Below, one piece after another: positions 9,034 through 17,920 of a DNA stretch of 64,000 nt. Location of the stretch: positions 1 to 64,000 of the forward strand of contig NZ_JADCLL010000010.1 in assembly GCF_015070375.1 (NCBI RefSeq). Reading direction: 5' to 3'. The notes beneath the pieces are model-generated. The model saw only the letters and a program-made list of their open reading frames with translations. It had not been told where the DNA came from and made no database searches. Source of the DNA: Nocardioides kribbensis (GTDB taxonomy: Bacteria > Actinomycetota > Actinomycetes > Propionibacteriales > Nocardioidaceae). A program made the position numbers and the translations under genes. Position 1 is the first letter of the stretch. The number at the start of each line of letters is the position of its first letter.

Positions 9034-10488
9034 ATGTCGGAACGTCTCACCACCCCTGCCGCCGCGACGTCCACGGCTGCGCCGCCCGGTGACCCGGGAG
9101 GCGCAGACGCGGAGTACCTCGCCAAGCGGAGCCTGCGCTCGGGCTCGGCGGGGTGGGTGCTGCTGGCGGGCCTCGGCGTCAGCTACGTCATCTCCGGTGA
9201 CTACTCGGGGTGGAACTTCGGCCTCGAGCAGGGCGGCTTCGGCGGCCTGCTCATCGCCACGGTGCTGATCGCGGCGATGTACCTCGCCCTCGTGCTCGGC
9301 ATGGCCGAGCTGTCCTCGGCGCTGCCCGCCGCCGGCGGCGGCTACACCTTCGCCCGCCGCGCGCTCGGACCCTGGGGCGGCTTCGCGACGGGCACCGCGA
9401 TCCTCATCGAGTACGCCATCGCGCCCGCGGCCATCGCCACCTTCATCGGGGCCTACGTCGAGTCGCTCGGCCTGTTCGGCATCACCGACGGCTGGTGGGT
9501 CTACCTCGCGGCGTACGCGCTCTTCATCGGGGTGCACCTGGCCGGGGTGGGCGAGGCGCTGAAGGTGATGTTCGTGATCACCGCGGTGGCCGTGCTCGGG
9601 CTGGTGGTCTTCGCGGTCGCGGCGGTGCCGCTCTTCGACCTCGACAACCTCACCGACATCGCCCCCACCGACGCAGCCGGCTCCTCGGCCTTCCTGCCCT
9701 TCGGGGTGCTCGGGGTGTGGGCGGCGGTGCCCTACGCGATCTGGTTCTTCCTCGCCATCGAGGGGGTGCCGCTGGCCGCGGAGGAGGCGGCCGAGCCCGA
9801 GCGCAACGTGCCCCGCGGGATCATCGCCGCGATGGCGCTGCTGCTGGTCAGCGCGGCCGCGATGCTGCTGCTGGTCACCGGCGCCGGGGGCGCCGACGCG
9901 ATGAAGGGCTCGGGCAACCCCTTGGTGGAGGCGCTCGGCTCCGGGGCCGCGGCCACGACGGTCAACTACATCGGCCTCGCCGGTCTGGTCGCCAGCTTCT
10001 TCTCCATCATCTACGCCTACTCCCGCCAGCTCTTCGCGCTCTCGCGCGCCGGCTACCTGCCGCGGGTGCTGTCGATCACGACCCGGCGCAAGGCGCCGCT
10101 CCTCGCGCTCGTCGTGCCCGGTGTCATCGGCTTCGCGCTGACCTTCACCGGCCAGGGGGCCGTGCTGCTCAACATGGCCGTCTTCGGGGCCGCGCTGTCC
10201 TACGTGCTGATGATGACCAGCCACGTCGTGCTGCGCCGCCGCGAGCCCGACATGCCGCGGCCCTACCGCACCCCCGGCGGTGCGGTGACCACCGGCTTCG
10301 CCCTGGTCGTGGCCGCCCTCGCCGTGGTCGCCACCTTCCTCGTCGACACCGTCGCCGCGCTGTCGTGCCTGGGCGTCTTCGTGGCGTTCATGGCCTACTT
10401 CGGCCTCTACAGCCGCCACCACCTGGTGGCCGGCTCGCCCGACGAGGAGTTCGCGGCGCTCGCCGAGGCGGAGGCGTCGGTGCGGTGA
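9034..10488 (+). CDS. eat: Ethanolamine permease (APC superfamily)
   Basis: A 484-residue integral membrane protein with about 12 hydrophobic segments and the APC-superfamily signature AAEEAAEPERNVPRGI near the middle. Its position immediately before eutB and eutC, overlapping eutB by 4 bp, points to ethanolamine import rather than general amino-acid transport, and the sequence style fits the ethanolamine-permease branch. The ATG start is at 9034. The operon carries its own transporter and enzyme only. Confidence 0.88.
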   Translation: MSERLTTPAAATSTAAPPGDPGGADAEYLAKRSLRSGSAGWVLLAGLGVSYVISGDYSGWNFGLEQGGFGGLLIATVLIAAMYLALVLGMAELSSALPAAGGGYTFARRALGPWGGFATGTAILIEYAIAPAAIATFIGAYVESLGLFGITDGWWVYLAAYALFIGVHLAGVGEALKVMFVITAVAVLGLVVFAVAAVPLFDLDNLTDIAPTDAAGSSAFLPFGVLGVWAAVPYAIWFFLAIEGVPLAAEEAAEPERNVPRGIIAAMALLLVSAAAMLLLVTGAGGADAMKGSGNPLVEALGSGAAATTVNYIGLAGLVASFFSIIYAYSRQLFALSRAGYLPRVLSITTRRKAPLLALVVPGVIGFALTFTGQGAVLLNMAVFGAALSYVLMMTSHVVLRRREPDMPRPYRTPGGAVTTGFALVVAALAVVATFLVDTVAALSCLGVFVAFMAYFGLYSRHHLVAGSPDEEFAALAEAEASVR

Positions 10489-11900
10489 CCGGCCCCCGCT
10501 ACAGCCAGCACCTCGGCGGCACGACGTACGCCTTCGATGGGCTGGTGGACCTGATGGCCAAGGCGACCCCGGTGCGCTCGGGCGACCAGCTGGCCGGCTG
10601 CGCGGCGGAGTCCGACGAGCAGCGCGCGGCGGCCGCGTGGGCGCTGGCCGACGTCGCGCTCGACACCTTCCTCACCGAGGAGCTGGTGCCCTACGACTCC
10701 GACGAGGTCACCCGGCTGATCCTCGACGGGCACGACCGCGCCGCCTACGCCCCGGTCTCGCACCTGACCGTCGGCGGACTGCGTGACTGGCTGCTGCAGA
10801 CCTGCACCCGCCCCGACGCCGCCGCGGTGCTCGCCGCGCTCGCGCCGGGGCTGACCCCGGAGATGGTGGCCGCGGTCAGCAAGATCATGCGCAACCAGGA
10901 CCTCATCGCGGTGGGTCGCGCGGCGCGGGTGACCTCGGCCTTCCGCACCACGATCGGGCTGCCGGGACGCCTGGCCACCCGCCTGCAGCCCAACCACCCC
11001 ACCGACGACCCGCGCGGCATCGCCGCCGCCACCCTCGACGGGCTGCTGCTGGGCTGCGGCGACGCGGTGATCGGGATCAACCCCGCGACCGACTCGCCCG
11101 AGGCCACCGCGACCCTGCTGCACCTGCTCGACGACATCCGCCAGCGCTACGAGATCCCGACCCAGTCCTGCGTGCTCTCGCACGTCACGACCACCATCGA
11201 GCTGGTCGAGCGCGGCGCGCCGGTCGACCTGGTCTTCCAGTCCGTGGCCGGCACCGAGGGCGCCAACGCCGGCTTCGGGGTCACCCTCGACCTGCTGCGC
11301 GAGGGCAACGAGGCCGGGCGCTCGCTGCGCCGCGGCACGGTCGGCGACAACGTGATGTACCTCGAGACCGGGCAGGGCTCCGCGCTCAGCGCCGGCGCCC
11401 ACCTCGGCGTCGGCGGGCGCCCGGTCGACCAGCAGACGCTCGAGGCCCGGGCCTACGCCGTGTGCCGGATGCTCGACCCGCTGCTGGTCAACACCGTGGT
11501 CGGCTTCATCGGCCCGGAGTACCTCTACGACGGCAAGCAGATCGTGCGCGCCGGGCTCGAGGACCACTTCTGCGGCAAGCTGCTCGGCCTGCCGATGGGC
11601 GTCGACGTCTGCTACACCAACCACGCCGAGGCCGACCAGGACGACATGGACACCCTGCTGACCCTGCTGGGCACCGCGGGGGCGTCGTTCGTGATCGCCG
11701 TGCCCGGCGCCGACGACGTGATGCTGGGCTACCAGAGCCTGTCCTTCCACGACGTTCTCTACCTGCGCCAGGTGCAGGGGTTGCGGCCCGCGCCGGAGTT
11801 CGAGGCGTGGCTCGACGGGCTCGGCATGCTCGGCGACGCCGGCCGGATCCTGCCCACCGACCTCGACGCCTCGCCGCTGCGCGAGCTGACCGCACGGTGA
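10485..11900 (+). CDS. eutB: Ethanolamine ammonia-lyase large subunit
   Basis: A 471-residue TIM-barrel subunit of the adenosylcobalamin-dependent enzyme that converts ethanolamine to acetaldehyde and ammonia. Family-typical stretches include AVSKIMRNQDLI, LQPNHPTDDPRGIAA, VFQSVAGTEGANAGFG, MYLETGQGSALSAGAH and CYTNHAEADQDDMDTLL. The length matches the family. The GTG start at 10485 overlaps the permease stop (GTGA), and the stop overlaps the eutC start in the same way. Confidence 0.96.
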   Translation: MTGPRYSQHLGGTTYAFDGLVDLMAKATPVRSGDQLAGCAAESDEQRAAAAWALADVALDTFLTEELVPYDSDEVTRLILDGHDRAAYAPVSHLTVGGLRDWLLQTCTRPDAAAVLAALAPGLTPEMVAAVSKIMRNQDLIAVGRAARVTSAFRTTIGLPGRLATRLQPNHPTDDPRGIAAATLDGLLLGCGDAVIGINPATDSPEATATLLHLLDDIRQRYEIPTQSCVLSHVTTTIELVERGAPVDLVFQSVAGTEGANAGFGVTLDLLREGNEAGRSLRRGTVGDNVMYLETGQGSALSAGAHLGVGGRPVDQQTLEARAYAVCRMLDPLLVNTVVGFIGPEYLYDGKQIVRAGLEDHFCGKLLGLPMGVDVCYTNHAEADQDDMDTLLTLLGTAGASFVIAVPGADDVMLGYQSLSFHDVLYLRQVQGLRPAPEFEAWLDGLGMLGDAGRILPTDLDASPLRELTAR

Positions 11901-12808
11901 CCGGGGTGAGCGCGGTGACCGGGGTGAGCGGGACGGCCGGGACGACCGGGGCCGCTGGAGCGGGCGGGGGGAGCGGGCGTACGGCATCCGCCGCGGAGGG
12001 TGTCGGTGCGCCGGAGGGTGGGGTCGACCCGGCCGTGGTGGGCGACCTGTGGTCGTCGCTGCGTACGACGACCCAGGCCCGCATCGGTCTCGGCCGCGCC
12101 GGCGACGCACTGCCCACCCGGCGGGTGCTGGAGTTCCAGGCCGCCCACGCCGCGGCGCGCGACGCCGTGCACGAGCCGCTCGACGTCGACGTGCTGGCGC
12201 CCGCGGTGGCCGCGGTCGGGCTCGGCGAGCCGCTGCGGGTCACCAGCAGGGCGACCTCGCGCGCGGAGTACCTGCGACGGCCCGACCTCGGCCGTCAGCC
12301 CGCCGACCTCGCGGGGCTGGCTTGGGGTGGGGCCGGCGTCGGTGCCGGGGGTGAGGCCCAGGTCGGCATCGTGCTGGCCGACGGGCTCTCCCCGCGCGCC
12401 CTGGTCGACCACGGCCCCGGCCTCCTCGCCGCGATCGTGGCCGCCCTGCGCGCCGCCCTCGGCGACGACTGCACGATCGCGCCGCCGGTGATCGCCACCC
12501 AGGCCCGCGTCGCCCTGGCCGACCACGTCGGTGAGGCCCTCGGTGTCGAGACCCTCCTCGTGGTGATCGGCGAGCGCCCGGGCCTCTCGGTGGCCGACAG
12601 CCTCGGGATCTACCTCACCCACCACCCCCGCCCCGGCCGCAGCGACGCCGAGCGCAACTGCGTCTCCAACGTGCACCCGCCCGACGGACTCTCCTACGAG
12701 CGGGCCGCCGCCGTCGTGGCCGGTCTCGTGCGCGGCGCCCGCGAGCTCGGCGCCTCCGGCGTGCGCCTCAAGGACTCCTCGCTCGCCCCCGAGCTGGCCG
12801 CCGACTGA
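11897..12808 (+). CDS. eutC: Ethanolamine ammonia-lyase small subunit
   Basis: A 303-residue protein starting at GTG 11897, overlapping eutB by 4 bp. The C-terminal 260 residues match EutC, the cobalamin-contacting subunit (LRTTTQARIGLGRAGDALPT, LEFQAAHAAARDAVH, GERPGLSVADSLGIYLT, ERNCVSNVHPPDGLSY). The first 40 residues are a Gly/Ala/Thr-rich tail absent from shorter homologues, so the true start could be a later GTG. Acetaldehyde made by EutBC would need a dehydrogenase; none is next to it and no shell genes are present. Confidence 0.94.
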   Translation: MTGVSAVTGVSGTAGTTGAAGAGGGSGRTASAAEGVGAPEGGVDPAVVGDLWSSLRTTTQARIGLGRAGDALPTRRVLEFQAAHAAARDAVHEPLDVDVLAPAVAAVGLGEPLRVTSRATSRAEYLRRPDLGRQPADLAGLAWGGAGVGAGGEAQVGIVLADGLSPRALVDHGPGLLAAIVAALRAALGDDCTIAPPVIATQARVALADHVGEALGVETLLVVIGERPGLSVADSLGIYLTHHPRPGRSDAERNCVSNVHPPDGLSYERAAAVVAGLVRGARELGASGVRLKDSSLAPELAAD

Positions 12809-12824
12809 CCGGGGGTCGGGCTGC

Positions 12825-12893
12825 GCGGGTTTCACCGGCCGGCTGGTGACACCCGCACCTGTCGGCCGGCGCACGGGCCGACAGGTGCGGGTC
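12825..12893. repeat. 69-bp double-hairpin element, copy A
   Basis: Starts 17 bp after eutC. Two overlapping foldbacks share one strand: GCGGGT (12825) can pair with ACCCGC (12851), and that same ACCCGC, as part of ACCCGCACCTGTCGGCC, can pair with GGCCGACAGGTGCGGGT further right. A second copy in reverse orientation lies at 38178-38246; the two agree at 61 of 69 positions, with most differences in the loop. It could act as the eut terminator, but the copy elsewhere suggests a dispersed repeat. Confidence 0.75.
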
Positions 12894-12987
12894 CGGGCCG
12901 ACAGGCTCGGCCGAGGGCGGTCCTCGAGCCGGCGGATCGCGGCGTACGGCGGGCGCGCCGGGTCGGGTCGGGGCCGGGGCCCGGGGT

Positions 12988-13109
12988 GGACGTCATGCGG
13001 AGGGTGGATGCGCATCCACGGGGCGTATGACGTCCCGGGGCGGGCGCGCGGGGCCAGGGTGGGACGTCATGCGGAGGGTGGATGCGCATCCACGGGACGC
13101 ATGACGTCC
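12988..13109. repeat. Two 48-bp nested palindromes
   Basis: The copies are at 12988-13035 and 13062-13109, 74 bp apart start to start and nearly identical. Each begins GGACGTCAT, ends ATGACGTCC and has the perfect 14-bp palindrome TGGATGCGCATCCA inside, so both outer and inner arms pair. They lie in the 686-bp gene-free stretch between eutC and the WcbI-like gene, where no believable coding sequence was found. Confidence 0.8.
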
Positions 13110-13126
13110 GGCGGCGGGTGGGCGGC

Positions 13127-13242
13127 GTAGCCGAACGGGCACAGTGCTCGCCGGCGGCACGTGCTCCCGTGCGGACCCGCCCTGCCCCGGGCCGCGCCCG
13201 GGACGACGGGGCGCGGCGGCGGTGGTGCGCCCGTTCGGCTAC
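13127..13242. repeat. 116-bp structured element, copy 3
   Basis: The left end GTAGCCGAACGGGCAC (13127-13142) pairs with the right end at 13227-13242 in 15 of 16 positions. The interior is again 84 nt. Compared with copy 1 the left arm has changed CCGG to CCGA and the right arm has changed to match, which keeps the pairing. Confidence 0.65.
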
Positions 13243-13494
13243 GACGCCCTGCCCCGGGTGCGGCCCGCCGCGCCGGCCCTCCGCCCTGCGGGTGAGCCCC
13301 ACGGGGCGGGGGAGTGGTGGAGTGGGTGGTCGGCCACGAGGCGGTCCGGCCGGTGAGCCAGCCGCGCTGTCCGGTCGCCGGGTCGGCCGGACCGCTGGTT
13401 CGCGTCACCGGCCTGCGTCACCGGCTCGAGCCGCTGCATCCGTGGGCCGCCCCCGCACCACCCCCGCCCGTCAGAGATCCCCAGGAGCCGCCCG

Positions 13495-14616
13495 GTGCCC
13501 GCGACCATCGTCGACCTCGGCCGTCAGCGCCACTACGGCGCGTTCTACGGCCTCGACCCGGTCCCCACCGGCCGCCCGCTGCTGCTCCTGCTCGGCAACT
13601 GCCAGGCCGAGTCGCTGCGGCTGCTCCTCGACCCCGCCGCCGCCGAGCCCCTCGACCAGCCGGCCGGCCCTGCGCCCGCCGGCCCGCCGACCGATGCACC
13701 CGTCGACACGCGAGGCGCCCACTCCACCGACCCAGGCGGCGCCGGCTCCGCCGTCCTGCGCGGCGCCCACCCGACACGGCCCACGAGCGACGTCGTGAGT
13801 GTGCGGGTGCCGCCGATCCACGAGCTCACCGCCGACGACCTGCCCCACCTCGACGCGCTGCTCGAGCGCGCCGACCTCCTCGTGGCCCAGCCGACCCGCG
13901 CCGACTACCGCGACCTGCCGCTCGGCACCGAGCAGGTGCTCGCCCGCGCCCGCGCCGACCTGCGCACGGCCCTGGTGTCGAGCGTGCGGTACGCCGGGCT
14001 GCACCCCTTCCACGTCGTCGTCCACCCGCCCGAGCTCGACGGGGTGGTGCCCCCGGTCGTGGCCTACCACGACCTGCGCGCCGTCGTGCTGGCCGCGCGC
14101 GGCCACACCGACCCCGGCGCCGACGGCAGCCGCCTCGACGACCTGCTCGACGACCTCCCCCCGCTCACCGCCGACGCCGTGCGGGCGGTCGGCGACGACT
14201 CGGGCGCCGAGCTGCTCCGCCGCCAGCAGCAACACGGCGGGGTCGCGGTGGCCGACCTGCTCGACGACCCGGCGGTCGACGACATGCGCACGGTCAACCA
14301 CCCCGGTCCGCGGGTCCTGACCGGGGTCGCCCGGCGGGTGCGCGCCTCCCTGGGTCTGGCTCCGCTGGAGGTCGACCCGGGCCGCCCGTTGCTCGACGAC
14401 GTGCACGCACCGGTGCACCCGGTGGTGGCCGCCGTACGCCGCCCGGCCGACGGCCCCGCACCCTCGCCCGACCACTGGCGGGTCGGGGGCCGGTCGGTCG
14501 CCGAGCGGGACGTGCTGGCGGCGCAGCTGGCCTGGTACGCCGACCACCCGGCCATGGTCCGCGAGGCCCTCGCCCGCCACGGCCGCACCCTCGACCACCT
14601 CGGGCTCGCCCCGTGA
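13495..14616 (+). CDS. WcbI-like polysaccharide-modification protein (putative acyltransferase)
   Basis: A 373-residue protein starting at GTG 13495, with CAGGAG about 8 nt upstream. The N-terminal LLLLLGNCQAESLRLLL matches the GNCQ nucleophile motif of WcbI-type proteins, which are linked to acetylation of capsular polysaccharides; a later VVHPPELDGV and the DDVHAPVHP region fit the same fold. A low-complexity Pro/Ala insertion occupies about residues 55-95. It heads a three-gene plus-strand operon with two glycosyltransferases (4-bp overlaps), supporting a cell-surface glycan role. Confidence 0.65.
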   Translation: MPATIVDLGRQRHYGAFYGLDPVPTGRPLLLLLGNCQAESLRLLLDPAAAEPLDQPAGPAPAGPPTDAPVDTRGAHSTDPGGAGSAVLRGAHPTRPTSDVVSVRVPPIHELTADDLPHLDALLERADLLVAQPTRADYRDLPLGTEQVLARARADLRTALVSSVRYAGLHPFHVVVHPPELDGVVPPVVAYHDLRAVVLAARGHTDPGADGSRLDDLLDDLPPLTADAVRAVGDDSGAELLRRQQQHGGVAVADLLDDPAVDDMRTVNHPGPRVLTGVARRVRASLGLAPLEVDPGRPLLDDVHAPVHPVVAAVRRPADGPAPSPDHWRVGGRSVAERDVLAAQLAWYADHPAMVREALARHGRTLDHLGLAP

Positions 14617-15959
14617 CCCGCGACCTGACCCGCGACCTGACCCGCGACGCCGGGACCGGTGGCGCGGCCCCCGGACCCACCTCCGGCGACCCCCGGGCCG
14701 TCGGTCCGTCGACCGTCGGCCCCGGGGCTGATCACTCCGGTGCCGATCACTCCGGTGCCGATCACTCCGGTGCCGATCGCTCCGGCGCCGGTCGTCCCCG
14801 GGCCGACCACTCCGGTGCCGATCGCACCGACCCGGCCGAGACCCGTCGCCGGGCGGCGCTCCCGCTGCACCTGGTGCACGACGACGCGCGCCACGGGGTG
14901 GCGCTCTACGCCCGTCAGGTCGCCGAGGCGCTGGGCGCCCGGGTGCTCGTCGGCACCCCGGCCGACGCCGTCGCCGAGGCGCGTCGCACCGGCGCGGGTT
15001 CGGTGCACGTGCACTGGACCGACCGGCTCTTCGGCGACTCGTCCGCGGAGTCGGCGGCGGCCGTGGTGGCGCTGGCCGCGCAGGTGCCGACGACACTGAC
15101 GTTGCACGACGTGCCCCAGCCGTGGGCGGGCGAGGCCCGCGCCGCGGCGTACGCCGAGGTCGTGCGCGGCGTGCGCACCTGGGCGGTCAACAGCCACCAC
15201 GAGGCCGACCTGCTCGCGGGCGTGCTCGACCGGGTGCCCGGGCCGCCCGCTCCCGGGGCGCTGCGCTCGACCGTGGTGCACCTGCCCGTCGTGCCGCTCG
15301 ACCCGGTCGATCCCGCGGATGCCGTGGAGGCCGCGGATGCCGCGGACGCGACGGAGCCCGGCGACGGCGTCGTGCCGCAGGCCCCGGCGGGGCGCGTGCG
15401 CCTCGCGCTGTTGGGCTTCGTCTACCCCGACAAGGGCCACCGCGAGCTCGTGCGCGCGGCCGCGGCGCTGGCCGAGGAGGGGCACGACGTCGAGGTCGTC
15501 GCCCTCGGGGCGCCGGTGGCCGGCCACGACGACCTGCTCGACGAGCTCGCCGCGCGTGCCCGCACCGGCGGGGTGGGCTGGCGGGTCACCGGCTACCTCG
15601 GCGACGCCGACCTCGCGGCCTGGATGCGTGCCGTCGACGTGCCGGTCACCGGCCACCGTCACGTCTCGGCGTCGGGGTCGATGAACTCCTGGCTCGCCGC
15701 CGGCCGCCGCCCGCTCGCGCTCGACGGGCCCTACGTGCGCGAGGTCGACGCCCTGCGCCCCGGCGGCTTCCGGCTCTACGACGACGACTCACTGGTCGAC
15801 GAGCTGCGCGCCGCCCTGGCCGACCCCTCCCGCACCCACGCCGCGGCCGACGACCTGCGCCCCCTGCTGAGCGACACCGCGCGGGCCTACGCCGCCTGGT
15901 GGGCCGGCGTGCACCGCGCCCTGCCCCACCCGCCGCAGCCGGTGCTCGAGCCGTGGTGA
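14613..15959 (+). CDS. Glycosyltransferase, GT4-like
   Basis: A 448-residue protein whose GTG start overlaps the WcbI-like stop by 4 bp. The first 85 residues are low complexity, including GADHSGADHSGADHSGADR encoded by 15-bp DNA repeats. The enzyme proper begins near LPLHLVHDDARHGVALYARQ and has two Rossmann-like halves: VHVHWTDRLFG and TLTLHDVPQPW in the first, LALLGFVYPDKGHRELVRAA and GYLGDADLAAWMRAVDV in the second, as in GT-B retaining transferases. The donor and acceptor are unknown. The functional start may lie later than annotated. Confidence 0.72.
   Translation: MTRDLTRDLTRDAGTGGAAPGPTSGDPRAVGPSTVGPGADHSGADHSGADHSGADRSGAGRPRADHSGADRTDPAETRRRAALPLHLVHDDARHGVALYARQVAEALGARVLVGTPADAVAEARRTGAGSVHVHWTDRLFGDSSAESAAAVVALAAQVPTTLTLHDVPQPWAGEARAAAYAEVVRGVRTWAVNSHHEADLLAGVLDRVPGPPAPGALRSTVVHLPVVPLDPVDPADAVEAADAADATEPGDGVVPQAPAGRVRLALLGFVYPDKGHRELVRAAAALAEEGHDVEVVALGAPVAGHDDLLDELAARARTGGVGWRVTGYLGDADLAAWMRAVDVPVTGHRHVSASGSMNSWLAAGRRPLALDGPYVREVDALRPGGFRLYDDDSLVDELRAALADPSRTHAAADDLRPLLSDTARAYAAWWAGVHRALPHPPQPVLEPW
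14730..14819 (+). repeat. 15-bp coding tandem repeat
   Basis: Six units of 15 bp (first three identical, GATCACTCCGGTGCC) encode the repeated pentapeptide GADHS/ADHSG in the N-terminal tail of the glycosyltransferase. Copy number could vary by slippage without breaking the frame. Confidence 0.8.
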
Positions 15960-17581
15960 CGGGAGGCCGTCGTGCGGCCCAGCGTACCGGCCCGCTGGCC
16001 GGCCCCGTCGACCTCCCGGGCCTCGAGGTCGCGCCGCCCGGCGTCCTGCCCGTGTCGGGCAACCGGTGGGACCTCGCCCTCGCGGCCGCTCCCGGCGACG
16101 CCCGCGCCCTCGACCGCGACCGCGCCCCCGTCCGCGACCGCGACCACGCCCCCGTCCGCGACCCCGACCCCGCCGAGGCCCGCGACCCCGCCGACGCCCG
16201 CGACCCCGCCGACGCCTACGACTCCGCTCCCGCCCGGTCCGGCACCCACTCCGGCACCCACGCCGACGCTCGCACCGGCGACCCCGCCCGCGGCGGCCCG
16301 CCGTCGGTGACGGTGGTCGTCACCCACTTCGAGCAGCCCCGCGAGCTGGCCCGCACCCTGCACGCGCTCACCCGCCAGACCGGCGCGGGCACGACCTGGC
16401 GCGACGTCGAGGTGGTGGTCGCCGACGACGGCTCGCGCGAGCCGCCGGCGGTGCCCGACGGCGTACGGCTCGTGCGCCAGGCCGACCGCGGCTTCCGTGC
16501 CGGCGCCGCGCGCAACCTTGGCGCCGCGGCCGGCCGCGGCGAGGTGCTGGTCTTCCTCGACGCCGACACCACCCCCGAGCCGGGCTTCCTCACCGCGATG
16601 GTGAGGCTGCCCGCCTGCTGCCCCGAGGCGCTGGTCGTGGGCCGCCGCCGCCACGCCGACCTCGCCGCCACCGACCCCGCGGCGCCGGTGGAGCAGGTCG
16701 GTCCGCAGCGCGAGCTGCCCGCCCCCGCGTGGCTCGACGACGCCTACGCCGCCAGCCGCGACCTGCTCGACGCCGACGAGCGCTCCTACCGCTTCGTCAT
16801 CGCGGCGGTGCTGGCGTGCAGTCGCTGGCTCTTCGAGGGTCTCGGCGGCTTCGACGAGACCTTCCGCGCCTATGGCGGCGAGGACTGGGAGCTCGCGGCC
16901 CGTGTGTGGCGCCACGGCGGGCTGCTCGCCCACGCCCCCGACGCGGTGGCCTGGCACGACGGACCCGACTGGGCCGGTCGCGACGAGGTCGAGCGTCGCG
17001 CCCGCAAGCTCGACGAGACCCTCGCCGTGGCGCGCCGCCTCGACGGCCCCGGCGCCACGACCACCGGCCTGCGCCTCGGCCCGCCCGACCCGGTGGTCGT
17101 CGTGGCCGAGGGCCTCGACCCCACCGGCGTCGCCGTCTGCGTCGACAGCCTGCTCGCCGCGCTCCCGCGGGCCCGGGTGCACCTCTCCCGCGCCGACCAC
17201 GCCCGGCTGGGCGGCGCCGACGACCGGCTGCGGCTGGGCCGCCCCGACCTGCGCACCGCCTCCCGCCTGCTCGAGGTACGCCGACCCGTGCGCGGCCCCG
17301 CCGCGGGCTGGCGGGCGGTGCTCGACGCCGTCGCGGGCGTTGACGCCCCCGGGGCGGTCCGGGTGGACGGGGAGGGCGCGCCGGGCGGGGGCTCCGGCGA
17401 CGGTGCCGTGGAGTGGCTGCGGCTCACCGACCTGCGCACGGTGCGTCGCCGGCGGCGCTGGGCCCGCGCCGGCGCCGAGGGCGTCGACGCGCTCTTCGGC
17501 GAGACCACCCTGACCGGCCTCGACCTGCGGCCGGTCGCGCCCGACGCCTCGTTCGAGTCCTACCTCGGCGGCTGGGGCTGA
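15956..17581 (+). CDS. Family 2 glycosyltransferase with low-complexity N-terminus
   Basis: A 541-residue protein (GTG 15956; GTG 15953 is also in frame). Residues 50-115 are an Arg/Asp/Pro/Ala repeat tract. The GT2 catalytic domain follows (about 118-340): VTVVVTHFEQPRELARTLHA, VVVADDGS, GFRAGAARNLGAAAG, the metal-binding VFLDADTTPEPGF and the acceptor-side GGFDETFRAYGGEDWEL. A less conserved 180-residue C-terminal domain ends the protein. It is the last gene of the plus-strand glycan operon; 40 bp downstream the 51-bp repeats begin. Confidence 0.85.
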   Translation: MTGGRRAAQRTGPLAGPVDLPGLEVAPPGVLPVSGNRWDLALAAAPGDARALDRDRAPVRDRDHAPVRDPDPAEARDPADARDPADAYDSAPARSGTHSGTHADARTGDPARGGPPSVTVVVTHFEQPRELARTLHALTRQTGAGTTWRDVEVVVADDGSREPPAVPDGVRLVRQADRGFRAGAARNLGAAAGRGEVLVFLDADTTPEPGFLTAMVRLPACCPEALVVGRRRHADLAATDPAAPVEQVGPQRELPAPAWLDDAYAASRDLLDADERSYRFVIAAVLACSRWLFEGLGGFDETFRAYGGEDWELAARVWRHGGLLAHAPDAVAWHDGPDWAGRDEVERRARKLDETLAVARRLDGPGATTTGLRLGPPDPVVVVAEGLDPTGVAVCVDSLLAALPRARVHLSRADHARLGGADDRLRLGRPDLRTASRLLEVRRPVRGPAAGWRAVLDAVAGVDAPGAVRVDGEGAPGGGSGDGAVEWLRLTDLRTVRRRRRWARAGAEGVDALFGETTLTGLDLRPVAPDASFESYLGGWG

Positions 17582-17628
17582 CCGAGCGGCCGGTCACCGG
17601 CGGCCGGCACGCGTCGGTGGTGCTGGGA

Positions 17629-17911
17629 CGGTCGCCGGCGCGGTCTCTCCTCAACCGTCGTGGCCAGGTGGTTTCGAGACGGTCGCTGGCGCGGTCTCTC
17701 TTCAACCGCCGTGGCTGGGTGGTTTCGAGACGGTCGCTGGCGCGGTCTCTCTTCAACCGCCGTGGCTGGGTGGTTTCGAGACGGTCGCTGGCGCTCCCTC
17801 CTCAACCACCGTGGCCGGGTGGTGTCCAGACGGTCGCTGGCGCTCTCTCTGCAACCACCGTGGCTGGGTGGTTTCCTGACGGTCGCCGGCGCCCCCGCCT
17901 CGACCACCGGG
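17629..17911. repeat. 51/49-bp tandem repeat array, 5.6 units
   Basis: Units start at 17629, 17680, 17731 (51 bp each), 17782, 17831 (49 bp each) and 17880 (partial). Each begins CGGTCGCTGGCG and contains a CTCAACC...GTGGTTTCGAGA core. Units 2 and 3 are identical; the edges are more diverged. The array fills most of the 339-bp gap between two converging glycosyltransferase operons. Related CTCAACCACC...GTTTCGAGAC sequences recur between genes in some actinobacterial genomes, as far as I recall. Confidence 0.9.
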
Positions 17912-17920
17912 CGGTGCGGG

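Noticed and set aside
13143..13494. A short gene in the repeat-rich gap before the WcbI-like gene
   Set aside because: Open frames there cross the inverted repeats, have no ribosome site and no recognisable protein features.
17629..17911. Tandem 51-bp units as coding repeats or a CRISPR array
   Set aside because: Units abut directly with no unique spacers and change length to 49 bp, which would break any reading frame.
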